Shown: positions 7,715 to 13,676 of the stretch, in pieces
How the letters are laid out: every line of letters starts with the position of its first letter
Numbering within the stretch: position 1 is the stretch's first letter
From: Lachnospiraceae bacterium UBA7480
GTDB taxonomy: Bacteria; Bacillota; Clostridia; Lachnospirales; Lachnospiraceae
Direction of reading: 5' to 3'
NCBI GenBank assembly: GCA_002479655.1
Contig: DLOQ01000129.1
Coordinates: 18,606 to 33,739 of the forward strand
Length of the DNA stretch: 15,134 nt
Translations under genes and position numbers: made by a program
Notes under the pieces: model-generated
The model's database searches: none
The model's input: only the letters and a program-made list of their open reading frames with translations
Told to the model about the DNA's origin: nothing

Positions 7715-8269
7715 GTGGATTCCAAAGAGCGTCTGACGCAGATGATAGAGAAGTATCAGCATCTGATATTTTCTGTCTGTGTGAAGATGACGCAGGACTA
7801 CTTTGCGGCGGAAGATCTGACGCAGGATACCTTCTTGGCAGCGTTTCGTCATCTGGATCGCTTTGATGGAACGAATGAAAAAGCGTGGCTGTGCCGGATC
7901 GCGTCAAATAAATGCATCGATTACATGAAACAGGCGGAGCGAAGAAGCGTCCCTTCCACCGAAGAGATGCTGGATCTGCAGTCTTCCGGTGATGGTGAGC
8001 CGGAAAAAGCATATTTGGAAAAGGATGCCTATCATGAATTGAAGATAAGATGCGGCAGTCTGTCGCCGCCTTATGACCGGATCGCCGTCATGTATTTTCT
8101 GGAAGGAAAGAAGGCTGCGGAGATCGCCGGATTGACCGGTAAGAATATCAAGACGATCCAGACGCAGATTTATCGCGCCAGAGCGATGCTGAGGGAACAA
8201 TATCAGAAGCTTGGAAAGCAAAGAAATGACGGAAAAATGACGGAAAAATCGGATATCGAAGAAATTTAG
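7715..8269 (+). CDS. ECF-type sigma-70 family RNA polymerase sigma factor (184 aa)
   Basis: Alternative sigma factor that would direct RNA polymerase to a small set of promoters. Region 2 spans about residues 14-73 (YQHLIFSVCVKM, AAEDLTQDTFLAAF, then AWLCRIASNKCIDYMKQ), matching core binding and -10 recognition. A linker with acidic residues follows, then region 4 at about 116-166 (LSPPYDRIAVMYFLEGKKAAEIAGLT start, ending in the helix-turn-helix IKTIQTQIYRARAMLRE). The length and two-domain form are typical of ECF sigma factors. A membrane-anchored presumed anti-sigma follows 105 bases downstream in the same frame. Palindromes at 7607-7651 precede it. The start is GTG 7715 from its ribosome binding site; GTG 7685 would add ten residues. 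The C-terminal tail (KMTEKSDIEEI) is short and charged. Confidence 0.9.
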   Translation: MDSKERLTQMIEKYQHLIFSVCVKMTQDYFAAEDLTQDTFLAAFRHLDRFDGTNEKAWLCRIASNKCIDYMKQAERRSVPSTEEMLDLQSSGDGEPEKAYLEKDAYHELKIRCGSLSPPYDRIAVMYFLEGKKAAEIAGLTGKNIKTIQTQIYRARAMLREQYQKLGKQRNDGKMTEKSDIEEI

Positions 8270-8282
8270 GACGCTAAGGGAA

Positions 8283-8408
8283 ATGCGGATCCCGGAAAGC
8301 ATGGGGACACCGGAGCATCTGCAAAAAACAGTGTTTTTACAGATCCGGGATATATGGATGGAAAGGAGAGCGGTATGGAATGGGAATATCTTAGCGATGA
8401 AGAATTAG
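8283..8408 (+). CDS. Possible small ORF between sigma and anti-sigma (41 aa, uncertain)
   Basis: ATG 8283 opens a 41-codon frame ending at TAG 8406, in a different frame from both neighbours, overlapping the anti-sigma start by 34 bases. It lies in a frame open from 8241. The peptide contains TPEHLQKTVFLQI, which resembles APEYLKPMILDKV in the N-terminal cytoplasmic part of the anti-sigma itself. AAGGG is close to ATG 8283 (two bases), so initiation would be weak. It could be a translated coupling peptide, the relict of an older anti-sigma N-terminus left by a frameshift, or chance. Confidence 0.25.
   Translation: MRIPESMGTPEHLQKTVFLQIRDIWMERRAVWNGNILAMKN
8289..8351 (+). repeat. Nested inverted repeats in the sigma/anti-sigma gap
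   Basis: Outer arms ATCCCGGA (8289-8296) and TCCGGGAT (8344-8351) are perfect reverse complements. Inside them ATCTG (8317-8321) and CAGAT (8340-8344) enclose facing A and T runs. The structure ends just upstream of the anti-sigma ribosome binding site at 8364, so it could act on translation of that gene or as a weak attenuator. There is no T tract after it, so it is not a normal terminator. Confidence 0.45.
8364..8368 (+). promoter_or_regulatory. Ribosome binding site that decides the anti-sigma start
   Basis: AGGAG lies six bases before ATG 8375. The earlier in-frame ATG 8354 would overlap this site within its own coding sequence and has none of its own. Confidence 0.7.
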
Positions 8409-8929
8409 ATCAAATGATAAAAGACATAGAAGCAAAACCGCTTTGTCAGGCGCCGGAATATTTAAAGCCTATGATCCTTGATAAAGTGGAAGTATATGAC
8501 AAGAATGTTCAAAAGATGCCGGCAGGAATGCAGCTCTTTATCTACAGCGTCAAGATTATGGCAGCAGCAGCGGCAGCGGTGATCGTGATCCTTACCGTAC
8601 CGGTAATGGATAAAGCGCAGTCGCTGGACTATATGGAGCAGTCTGCACAGGCGGAGCTGGAATGGATGCGGGACAGAGCTGCGGATAGAGAACAGGCGCA
8701 GATGCGGGACATAACAGCGGCCATGAACAGAGTCAATGCGCGGCGTGCTATGGAGGAGGAGCTGGATGCATTGACAAGACAGGGGCTCAGGAGATCTTTT
8801 TTCAACGGAAGCCGTCAGGAGGAGTCCCGAGAGGAAGAAGCGGTACAAAATGCTGACGATCCGGATAAGGAAAGGACGGACGGCGACGGAAATGGAAATT
8901 TGGATTGGTTTCATGAAATTATCAAATAA
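8375..8929 (+). CDS. Single-pass membrane protein, probable anti-sigma factor (184 aa)
   Basis: Predicted partner that holds the upstream sigma factor at the membrane. Residues 1-58 are the cytoplasmic part (LSDEELDQMIKDI, then APEYLKPMILDKV), a helical form common in clostridial anti-sigma proteins. It lacks the H-x3-C-x2-C zinc motif of ZAS-type anti-sigmas, so binding would be zinc independent. One membrane helix lies at about 59-80 (KIMAAAAAAVIVILTVPVM). The remaining 100 residues face outward; they are charged, rich in Arg/Glu/Gln, coiled-coil-like to about residue 140, then acidic with Asp/Gly near the end. The assignment rests on gene order and topology, not on a recognised domain. Cotranscription with sigma is likely because no terminator intervenes. 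Confidence 0.7.
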   Translation: MEWEYLSDEELDQMIKDIEAKPLCQAPEYLKPMILDKVEVYDKNVQKMPAGMQLFIYSVKIMAAAAAAVIVILTVPVMDKAQSLDYMEQSAQAELEWMRDRAADREQAQMRDITAAMNRVNARRAMEEELDALTRQGLRRSFFNGSRQEESREEEAVQNADDPDKERTDGDGNGNLDWFHEIIK

Positions 8930-8951
8930 TCAATAAGGAGGAAATAATAAT

Positions 8952-9482
8952 ATGACCAAAAAGAAAAACAAATTTTTTACTTTTATTTTTTCACTGCTGC
9001 CGGGAGCAGGAGAGATGTATATGGGATTTATGAAAATGGGCATCAGTCTGATGAGCTGCTTTTTTCTGGCGTTAATGTTAGCTGATAGTGGAATGTTTGA
9101 TTTTATGGTCTTGATTGCGGCAATCGTGTGGTTTTACAGTTTTTTTCACGTACACAATCTTGCCGGACTGCCGGATGAAATGTTTCTTGAGGTAAAGGAT
9201 GCATATCTGCTTCCATTTGCCGGAAAGGAAGATGAAAAAATGATGATCACAGGGAAATACCGCAAAGTGACGGCGGTCATATTGATCGTGATAGGAGTCA
9301 GCGGTCTTTTAAAGTTGTTTTATTACATTACGGCGGCATATTTTCCGGAGATTATCCGAGTGATCCTGAAGGACATCATTTTCTACTATTTTGCAAGAGG
9401 GGTATTCAGCATTGCAGTCATTGTTCTGGGCATCTATATGATCCGCGGAAAGAAGAAGCAGCTGGAGGATGAGAGTGTATAA
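8952..9482 (+). CDS. TM2-like multi-pass membrane protein (176 aa)
   Basis: Strong AAGGAGG (8935-8941) ten bases before ATG; 22 bases after the anti-sigma stop. The N-terminus is basic (MTKKKNK), followed by a hairpin of two membrane helices (about 8-35 and 38-70) around LLPGAGEMYMGFMKMG, which resembles the LPG-G-FY-G-x-G signature of TM2 domains. A charged loop (about 78-100, KEDEKMMITGKYRK) follows, then two more helices (about 104-125 and 145-165). No catalytic residues are visible. The TM2 label is a resemblance, not a confirmed domain. Position in the sigma operon suggests a part in membrane stress sensing or protection. Confidence 0.75.
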   Translation: MTKKKNKFFTFIFSLLPGAGEMYMGFMKMGISLMSCFFLALMLADSGMFDFMVLIAAIVWFYSFFHVHNLAGLPDEMFLEVKDAYLLPFAGKEDEKMMITGKYRKVTAVILIVIGVSGLLKLFYYITAAYFPEIIRVILKDIIFYYFARGVFSIAVIVLGIYMIRGKKKQLEDESV

Positions 9483-9493
9483 GGAGGATTACT

Positions 9494-9793
9494 GTGAAAA
9501 AGATTCATCGGATCGGGACGATTACATTTGGCGTGACATTGGTGACTGCGGGACTGTTGTTTTTGGCGCATACCTTTTGGCCGGAGTTGGATTATATCAT
9601 GATTTTCCGGTTTTGGCCCTGCATATTCATTATGCTGGGAGTGGAGATCCTGTTGGGAAGCAGAAAAGATGATGCCGAATTTAAATATGATGTGCCTGCA
9701 ATCTTTCTCATGCTTATTTTGATATTTTTTGCCATGGGCATGGGATTGGCGGAGTTATTTCTGGAGCATTGGGAAACATTTCGTTATTGGTAA
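9494..9793 (+). CDS. Small LiaI/DUF5668-like membrane protein (99 aa)
   Basis: GTG start preceded by AAGGAGG at 9481-9487, six bases away and overlapping the previous stop, so translation is likely coupled. Three hydrophobic segments: about 8-26, 34-54 (FRFWPCIFIMLGVEILLG) and 68-91 (AIFLMLILIFFAMGMGLAELF). The FWP-IFIMLG pattern is that of the DUF5668 and LiaI/LiaF N-terminal membrane regions, families tied to envelope-stress responses in Firmicutes. A basic KKIHR start precedes the first helix. It is the last gene of the sigma set. No clear terminator follows, only an imperfect inverted repeat at 9817-9853. Confidence 0.75.
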   Translation: MKKIHRIGTITFGVTLVTAGLLFLAHTFWPELDYIMIFRFWPCIFIMLGVEILLGSRKDDAEFKYDVPAIFLMLILIFFAMGMGLAELFLEHWETFRYW

Positions 9794-9816
9794 AGGTGAA
9801 GTTCATAAATTTTTAA

Positions 9817-9853
9817 CATAATAGAAGCAATTTGTAAACATTTCTATTTTATG
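9817..9853 (+). repeat. Imperfect inverted repeat in the gap before the alarmone synthetase
   Basis: CATAATAGAA (9817-9826) faces TTCTATTTTATG (9842-9853), pairing over ten bases with a two-base bulge. It contains a TTGTAA at 9832. It may be an operator or a weak hairpin. No T tract follows. Confidence 0.3.
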
Positions 9854-9918
9854 ATATCTGTGGCGCTGCGTAAAGGCGTCGGACATCATAGCGTACATGT
9901 CAAAACATCGGAAAGTAC

Positions 9919-9936
9919 GGTAAGAATGGTAAGAAC
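9919..9936 (+). repeat. Tandem 9-bp repeat in the leader of the alarmone synthetase
   Basis: GGTAAGAAT and GGTAAGAAC stand side by side directly upstream of the ribosome binding site GGAGG at 9937-9941. The purine-rich repeat could help ribosome standby or be a small duplication. Confidence 0.45.
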
Positions 9937-9947
9937 GGAGGAATGTT

Positions 9948-10709
9948 ATGGAAGAAAATATGTTCGGATTGGAGCTGTCAGATATAGCTGATATCAATCC
10001 GGCGGTCAATGCGCTGTTTCATCAAGCCATGCGGTTTGCGGGATCGGTTTTGGATTATAAAGAGCTGCTGATGATGTATGCCTGTGCGATTCAGGAGATC
10101 AGGACAAAACTGGAAATACTTGATACGGAATATAATGTTCGTTACAGGCGTAATCCGATCACATCGATTACTTCCCGTCTGAAAAAGTCGTCAAGCATTA
10201 TGGAAAAGCTGATGCGGAAGAATCAGGGGCTTACGCTCCAAAGCATTGAAGAATGTATTCATGATGTAGCAGGCATCCGCGTAGTCTGCCCGTATATTGA
10301 CGATATCTATACGATTGCGGAAGCGCTGCTGAAACAGGACGATATTACGCTGGTCGAGCGTAAAGATTATATAGAACATCCCAAGCCGAACGGATACCGG
10401 AGCCTTCATCTGATTGTCAAAGTGCCTGTGTTTTTTTCCGAGCAGCGCAAGGAGATGGCAGTGGAGATACAGATCCGCACGATCGCTATGGATTTCTGGG
10501 CAAGCTTGGAACATCAGATGAAATACAAGCAGGAAATTCCGAACCAGCAGGAGATCATAGACCAACTAAAGAATTGTGCGGATGTCATCTCACGGACGGA
10601 TCATGAAATGTTAGAGATCCGCAGAAAGATCGATGATTCCACAGATCCACAGACAGAGGAAGATATCCTTTTGGAAAAGATCCGCAAGCTGGATATTAAT
10701 ATAATGTAA
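9948..10709 (+). CDS. Small alarmone synthetase, RelQ/SasB-type (p)ppGpp synthetase (253 aa)
   Basis: Transfers pyrophosphate from ATP to GDP or GTP to make (p)ppGpp, the stringent-response signal; cytosolic. The RelA/SpoT synthetase domain spans about residues 50-215: YRRNPITSITSRLKK, DVAGIRVVC, LLKQDDITLVERKDYI, HPKPNGYRSLHLIV with NGYRSLH at 148-154, and VEIQIRTIAMDFWASLEH at 172-189, holding the catalytic and nucleotide-binding residues of this family. There is no HD hydrolase domain and no TGS/ACT regulatory region, so it is synthesis only. An N-terminal extension of about 40 residues makes it longer than the roughly 210-residue Bacillus proteins. GGAGG lies six bases before ATG. A strong terminator follows. 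I recognise the class but not whether it is the RelQ or the RelP line. Confidence 0.92.
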   Translation: MEENMFGLELSDIADINPAVNALFHQAMRFAGSVLDYKELLMMYACAIQEIRTKLEILDTEYNVRYRRNPITSITSRLKKSSSIMEKLMRKNQGLTLQSIEECIHDVAGIRVVCPYIDDIYTIAEALLKQDDITLVERKDYIEHPKPNGYRSLHLIVKVPVFFSEQRKEMAVEIQIRTIAMDFWASLEHQMKYKQEIPNQQEIIDQLKNCADVISRTDHEMLEIRRKIDDSTDPQTEEDILLEKIRKLDINIM

Positions 10710-10730
10710 GTCGATGTTTTGCAGCTTATT

Positions 10731-10765
10731 AAGACGCTAATCAATTTGGTTAGCGTTTTGTTTTT
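10731..10765 (+). terminator. Rho-independent terminator after the alarmone synthetase
   Basis: AAGACGCTAATC (10731-10742) pairs with GGTTAGCGTTTT (10748-10759) around a five-base loop, with two G-U pairs, followed by G and five T. Its right arm contains one copy of the 10-base repeat that borders the restriction-modification cassette. Confidence 0.85.
10751..10760 (+). repeat. Left direct repeat bordering the restriction-modification cassette
   Basis: TAGCGTTTTG occurs here in the terminator right arm and again at 13486-13495, eight bases after the stop of the endonuclease gene. The two copies enclose exactly the AT-rich two-gene cassette. Confidence 0.5.
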
Positions 10766-10787
10766 ATTATATTTAATATTCCCAAAA

Positions 10788-10801
10788 AGAACAAACGTTC
10801 G
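10788..10801 (+). promoter_or_regulatory. Candidate LexA/DinR (SOS) box
   Basis: AGAACAAACGTTCG contains GAAC-N4-GTTC and matches 13 of 14 positions of the Gram-positive LexA consensus CGAACRNRYGTTYG, the only miss being the first base. It lies ten bases upstream of the -35 of the methylase promoter. Confidence 0.5.
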
Positions 10802-10811
10802 AAAACTACAC

Positions 10812-10840
10812 TTGCAATTATTTGGATAAATGAATATAAT
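10812..10840 (+). promoter_or_regulatory. Sigma-A-type promoter of the restriction-modification operon
   Basis: TTGCAA (10812-10817) and a perfect TATAAT (10835-10840) are separated by exactly 17 bases. Transcription would start near 10847, giving a leader of almost 90 bases before the methylase ATG. Confidence 0.75.
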
Positions 10841-10933
10841 ATTAGTAGATGTTGGGACATGGGATACTTTTACAACATTAGAGATATTGGAAATGAGATA
10901 AATCTGTAAGAGGAAGTATAAGGAGGAATCGTT

Positions 10934-11785
10934 ATGAATCCTATGATTAAGTATAGAGGTGGTAAGTCTAAGGAAGTATCTCATTTTGTGAACAATATGC
11001 CGTCAGAATATAATAGATATATAGAACCTTTTTTTGGCGGGGGTGCATTGTATTTCTATTTGGAACCGGATAAATCGATAATTAGTGATGTAAATACAAA
11101 ATTATATTCCTTTTATCATGAAATGAAGGAAGTTTATCCGGAAGCAAGAATTCAGCTTAATGAGCTGCAAAGAATTTATGAGATTAATCAAAAGGAATAT
11201 GAAGAATTAAAAAGGCAGCACCCGGAAGCAAGAATAGAAAATAAAAACGAAGAACTGTATTATAAAATGCGAGATATGTTTAATAAAAAAATAGAACCGG
11301 AATATTTGGATTCGGTAATTTATTTTTTTATTAATAAAACGGCATATTCCGGAATGATCCGGTATAATGCCAATGGAGAATTTAATGTTCCATTTGGCAG
11401 ATACAAAAATTTGAATACAAAATTAATAACGGATGAACATAATAGACTGTTAAGTCGTACGGATATCTATAATTGTGACTATTCGGACATATTTGAAATG
11501 GCGCAGGCAGATGACTTTATCTTTTTGGATCCGCCATATGACTGTATTTTTAGCGACTATGGTAATGAAACATATAAAAACGGGTTTGGAGAGGATGAGC
11601 ATAGAAGATTAGCAAATGATTTTATGAATTTACCATGTAAAGCTCTTTTGGTTATTGGAAAAACACCATTAACAGAGGAGCTGTATGGAGCTAATATTGT
11701 TGAAGAATATGAAAAATCCTATGCCGTTAATATTAGAAATAGATTTAAAGCAGATGCAAGACATATCATTGTAACAAATTACTGA
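10934..11785 (+). CDS. D12-class DNA adenine N6-methyltransferase of a type II system (283 aa)
   Basis: Methylates adenine in DNA using S-adenosylmethionine, protecting host sites from the adjacent endonuclease. Motif X-like KYRGGKSK lies at 6-13; the S-adenosylmethionine motif EPFFGGGALYF begins at 31; NKTAYSGMIRYN and FNVPFGRY lie at about 134-157; the catalytic DPPY is at 199-202; GFGEDEHRRLA follows. This order (binding motif, target region, then DPPY) is the alpha class seen in Dam-type enzymes, which usually recognise GATC-containing sites. AGGAGG lies seven bases before ATG. It is markedly AT-rich against the flanking genes, as expected of an acquired cassette. The endonuclease follows after 11 bases. 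The site specificity is inferred from the partner, not seen. Confidence 0.92.
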   Translation: MNPMIKYRGGKSKEVSHFVNNMPSEYNRYIEPFFGGGALYFYLEPDKSIISDVNTKLYSFYHEMKEVYPEARIQLNELQRIYEINQKEYEELKRQHPEARIENKNEELYYKMRDMFNKKIEPEYLDSVIYFFINKTAYSGMIRYNANGEFNVPFGRYKNLNTKLITDEHNRLLSRTDIYNCDYSDIFEMAQADDFIFLDPPYDCIFSDYGNETYKNGFGEDEHRRLANDFMNLPCKALLVIGKTPLTEELYGANIVEEYEKSYAVNIRNRFKADARHIIVTNY

Positions 11786-11796
11786 GGGGATATCAG

Positions 11797-13476
11797 ATGG
11801 CATATTTAAAGAGCAAAACACTTTTTTTCACAACATCACCCCGTTCTCCATTAAAGATGATTCCGGAGATAGAGGTTTTACATAATCATTTTGAAGGGAA
11901 GCTATGGAATACAGAAACGCAGATTGCTTTTATAAAGAAACTGGCTGAAGGTAATGAATTCGAAGGACAGGGTTCAGATAAAGATATGGCATTAAGCGCG
12001 AGAGACAGAATTACCCGTGCTCCCAAGGCTCTTGGATTTGTTGACCTGAATCCGGTGATTAAGCTGACAATGCCGGGCAATAAATTGATTTGCGGAAAAA
12101 GAACAGAGGAGGTACTTTTGCGACAACTTTTGAAATTTCAGTTGCCTTCACCATATCATAAAGAACCGGAGCGGGTTAATGGTTTATTTGGAGTAAAACC
12201 ATATCTTGAAATCTTTAGATTAATTTATGAATTAGGGACATTGGGTTTTGATGAGTTGATGATCTTTGGAATGCAGTTAACACATTATAATAGATTTGAT
12301 GCAGTTGTTGCAGAAATAAAACGCTTTCGCAGAATGAGAACATATGCCGAGACTGGTTATAAGGTGTTTAAATGTACCTATCTTCGTAATGAAGTAGAAA
12401 AAATTTATAAAGATGATATAGTTGAGGGAAATACAAAAACTCGTGAATCAAGGGATAAGTCTCTTGATAAGTTTGTTAAAACAAAAGCAAGTAATATGAG
12501 AGATTATGCAGACGCCTGTTTTAGGTATTTACGTGCTACAGGGATGGTTGAAATATCACAAAGGGGACATTCCCTTTCTATTATGCCGGAAAAAAGGGCA
12601 GAGGTAGAGTTTTTTCTTCAGACAATTGACCGTAAACCAATCTATGTGGATGATGAGCAAAAATATAAGGAATATCTTTTCGATATTACGCTTCCGGTGT
12701 TGTATTCCGATGACAGAGAAAGGTTGTTAAAACAGGTAACAGAGGTAACTGGAGTAACCAGAGATCTGACTGCAGAGACAACAGAAGCATTAAAAGATAT
12801 TCTTGAAGACGCTATTGTTACTAAGAAATCGGAAATTGTAAAAGAGCAGATTAAAAATTTAAAAGAATATAAAAATTATTCGGATGTCATGACTGTATTT
12901 AATGATATTAAGAAGAATGCGTTTTATGATGTGCCGCTTATGCTGGAATGGAATATCTGGCGTGCAATGACAATGCTTGATGGTGGTGAGATTAAGGCAA
13001 ATCTTAAATTGGATGATAAGGGACAACCCATGTCTACAGCATCAGGGAATATGGCTGATATAGTATGTGACTATGGAGATTTTGGACTTGCGGTTGAAGT
13101 GACAATGCAATCGGGACAAAAACAATATGAAACAGAAGGTGAGCCGGTTTCAAGACATCTTGCTAAATTGAAAAAGGAAACAGGAAAAGAAACATATTGT
13201 TTATTTGTTGCACCTAAAATCAATGAATCATGTATCGCCTATTTTTATGCGCTGCATACTTTGAATATTGCGTTTTATGGCGGAACATCAGTTATTGTTC
13301 CGTTAGAGTTGGATGTGTTTATGAATATGGTAGAACAGTCCTATATGGCAGGATATGTTCCTGATCCCAAACGGGTAAAAGAAATATTTGAGTATTCTGT
13401 GGAACAGGCAAAAGCATCAAAAGATGAAAATGAATGGTATGCAAAGATAAAAGAGAAGGCGTTGAATTGGTTATAG
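11797..13476 (+). CDS. AlwI-family type II restriction endonuclease (559 aa)
   Basis: Cuts unmethylated DNA. AlwI itself recognises the asymmetric site GGATC and cleaves outside it; relatives include MlyI, PleI and the nicking enzyme BstNBI. The N-terminal part (about 1-300) would read the site (TSPRSPLKMIPEI, then LSARDRITRAPKALGF). The C-terminal nuclease domain shows D421 in NMADIVCDYG, E434 in AVEVT and E449 in GEPVSRH, with QSGQKQYE between. This is the PD-(D/E)XK variant typical of the AlwI group, and all expected acidic residues are present, so it looks intact. GAGGGG overlaps the methylase stop and is seven bases from ATG, coupling the endonuclease to the methylase. The length is in the family range. 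The exact recognition site needs experiment. Confidence 0.88.
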   Translation: MAYLKSKTLFFTTSPRSPLKMIPEIEVLHNHFEGKLWNTETQIAFIKKLAEGNEFEGQGSDKDMALSARDRITRAPKALGFVDLNPVIKLTMPGNKLICGKRTEEVLLRQLLKFQLPSPYHKEPERVNGLFGVKPYLEIFRLIYELGTLGFDELMIFGMQLTHYNRFDAVVAEIKRFRRMRTYAETGYKVFKCTYLRNEVEKIYKDDIVEGNTKTRESRDKSLDKFVKTKASNMRDYADACFRYLRATGMVEISQRGHSLSIMPEKRAEVEFFLQTIDRKPIYVDDEQKYKEYLFDITLPVLYSDDRERLLKQVTEVTGVTRDLTAETTEALKDILEDAIVTKKSEIVKEQIKNLKEYKNYSDVMTVFNDIKKNAFYDVPLMLEWNIWRAMTMLDGGEIKANLKLDDKGQPMSTASGNMADIVCDYGDFGLAVEVTMQSGQKQYETEGEPVSRHLAKLKKETGKETYCLFVAPKINESCIAYFYALHTLNIAFYGGTSVIVPLELDVFMNMVEQSYMAGYVPDPKRVKEIFEYSVEQAKASKDENEWYAKIKEKALNWL

Positions 13477-13485
13477 ATAAGAAAA

Positions 13486-13495
13486 TAGCGTTTTG
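13486..13495 (+). repeat. Right direct repeat bordering the restriction-modification cassette
   Basis: TAGCGTTTTG, identical to 10751-10760. Here it lacks the left stem arm and so cannot form the terminator; it looks like a leftover or duplicated piece of it. Confidence 0.5.
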
Positions 13496-13584
13496 GCATA
13501 AAGTTTATATTTTTATGGATGCTGAAAATGGTCTGCATGATTTTTAAAACAGTCTGTAAAGGGATGGATATCACTCTAAATTAT

Positions 13585-13611
13585 GCATAAATTTTGTTGT
13601 GAATTTTATGC
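13585..13611 (+). promoter_or_regulatory. Inverted repeat overlapping the -35 of the last glycosyltransferase promoter
   Basis: GCATAAATTTT (13585-13595) and GAATTTTATGC (13601-13611) are reverse complements apart from one internal mismatch and the innermost pair. The right arm overlaps the -35 TTGTGA, the usual position of a repressor operator. Confidence 0.45.
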
Positions 13612-13625
13612 GAAGAGGTTATAAT
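13597..13625 (+). promoter_or_regulatory. Sigma-A-type promoter for the last glycosyltransferase gene
   Basis: TTGTGA (13597-13602) and a perfect TATAAT (13620-13625) are 17 bases apart. The start of transcription would be near 13632, some 45 bases ahead of ATG 13677. In the gap 13477-13584 upstream I see no gene, only AT-rich sequence and the right direct repeat. Confidence 0.6.
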
Positions 13626-13676
13626 ACCATTAACAATCGCGAAATAAATGAAAGAAGCGTCGAGGATACCGGACTG

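Noticed and set aside
9850..9855. TATGAT as a -10 for the alarmone synthetase
   Set aside because: The nearest -35-like TTGTAA is only 12 bases away and nothing suitable lies at 16-18 bases.
9880..9900. GACAT/ATGTC inverted repeat before the alarmone synthetase
   Set aside because: Only five bases per arm with a ten-base spacer, within chance expectation.
10191..10565. Minus-strand open frame opposite the alarmone synthetase
   Set aside because: Shadow of conserved catalytic motifs on the plus strand; no ribosome binding site or domain.
10859..10909. Sixteen-codon frame in the leader of the methylase gene
   Set aside because: It begins close to the predicted transcription start and has no convincing ribosome binding site; too short to separate from chance.
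13497..13517. Possible terminator after the endonuclease gene
   Set aside because: The six-base stem CATAAA/TTTATG is all A-T apart from one pair and has no T tract following the stem.
13608..13676. Earlier in-frame ATG for the last glycosyltransferase
   Set aside because: It lies upstream of the predicted -10 element and has no ribosome binding site; ATG 13677 has GAGGA at a suitable distance.
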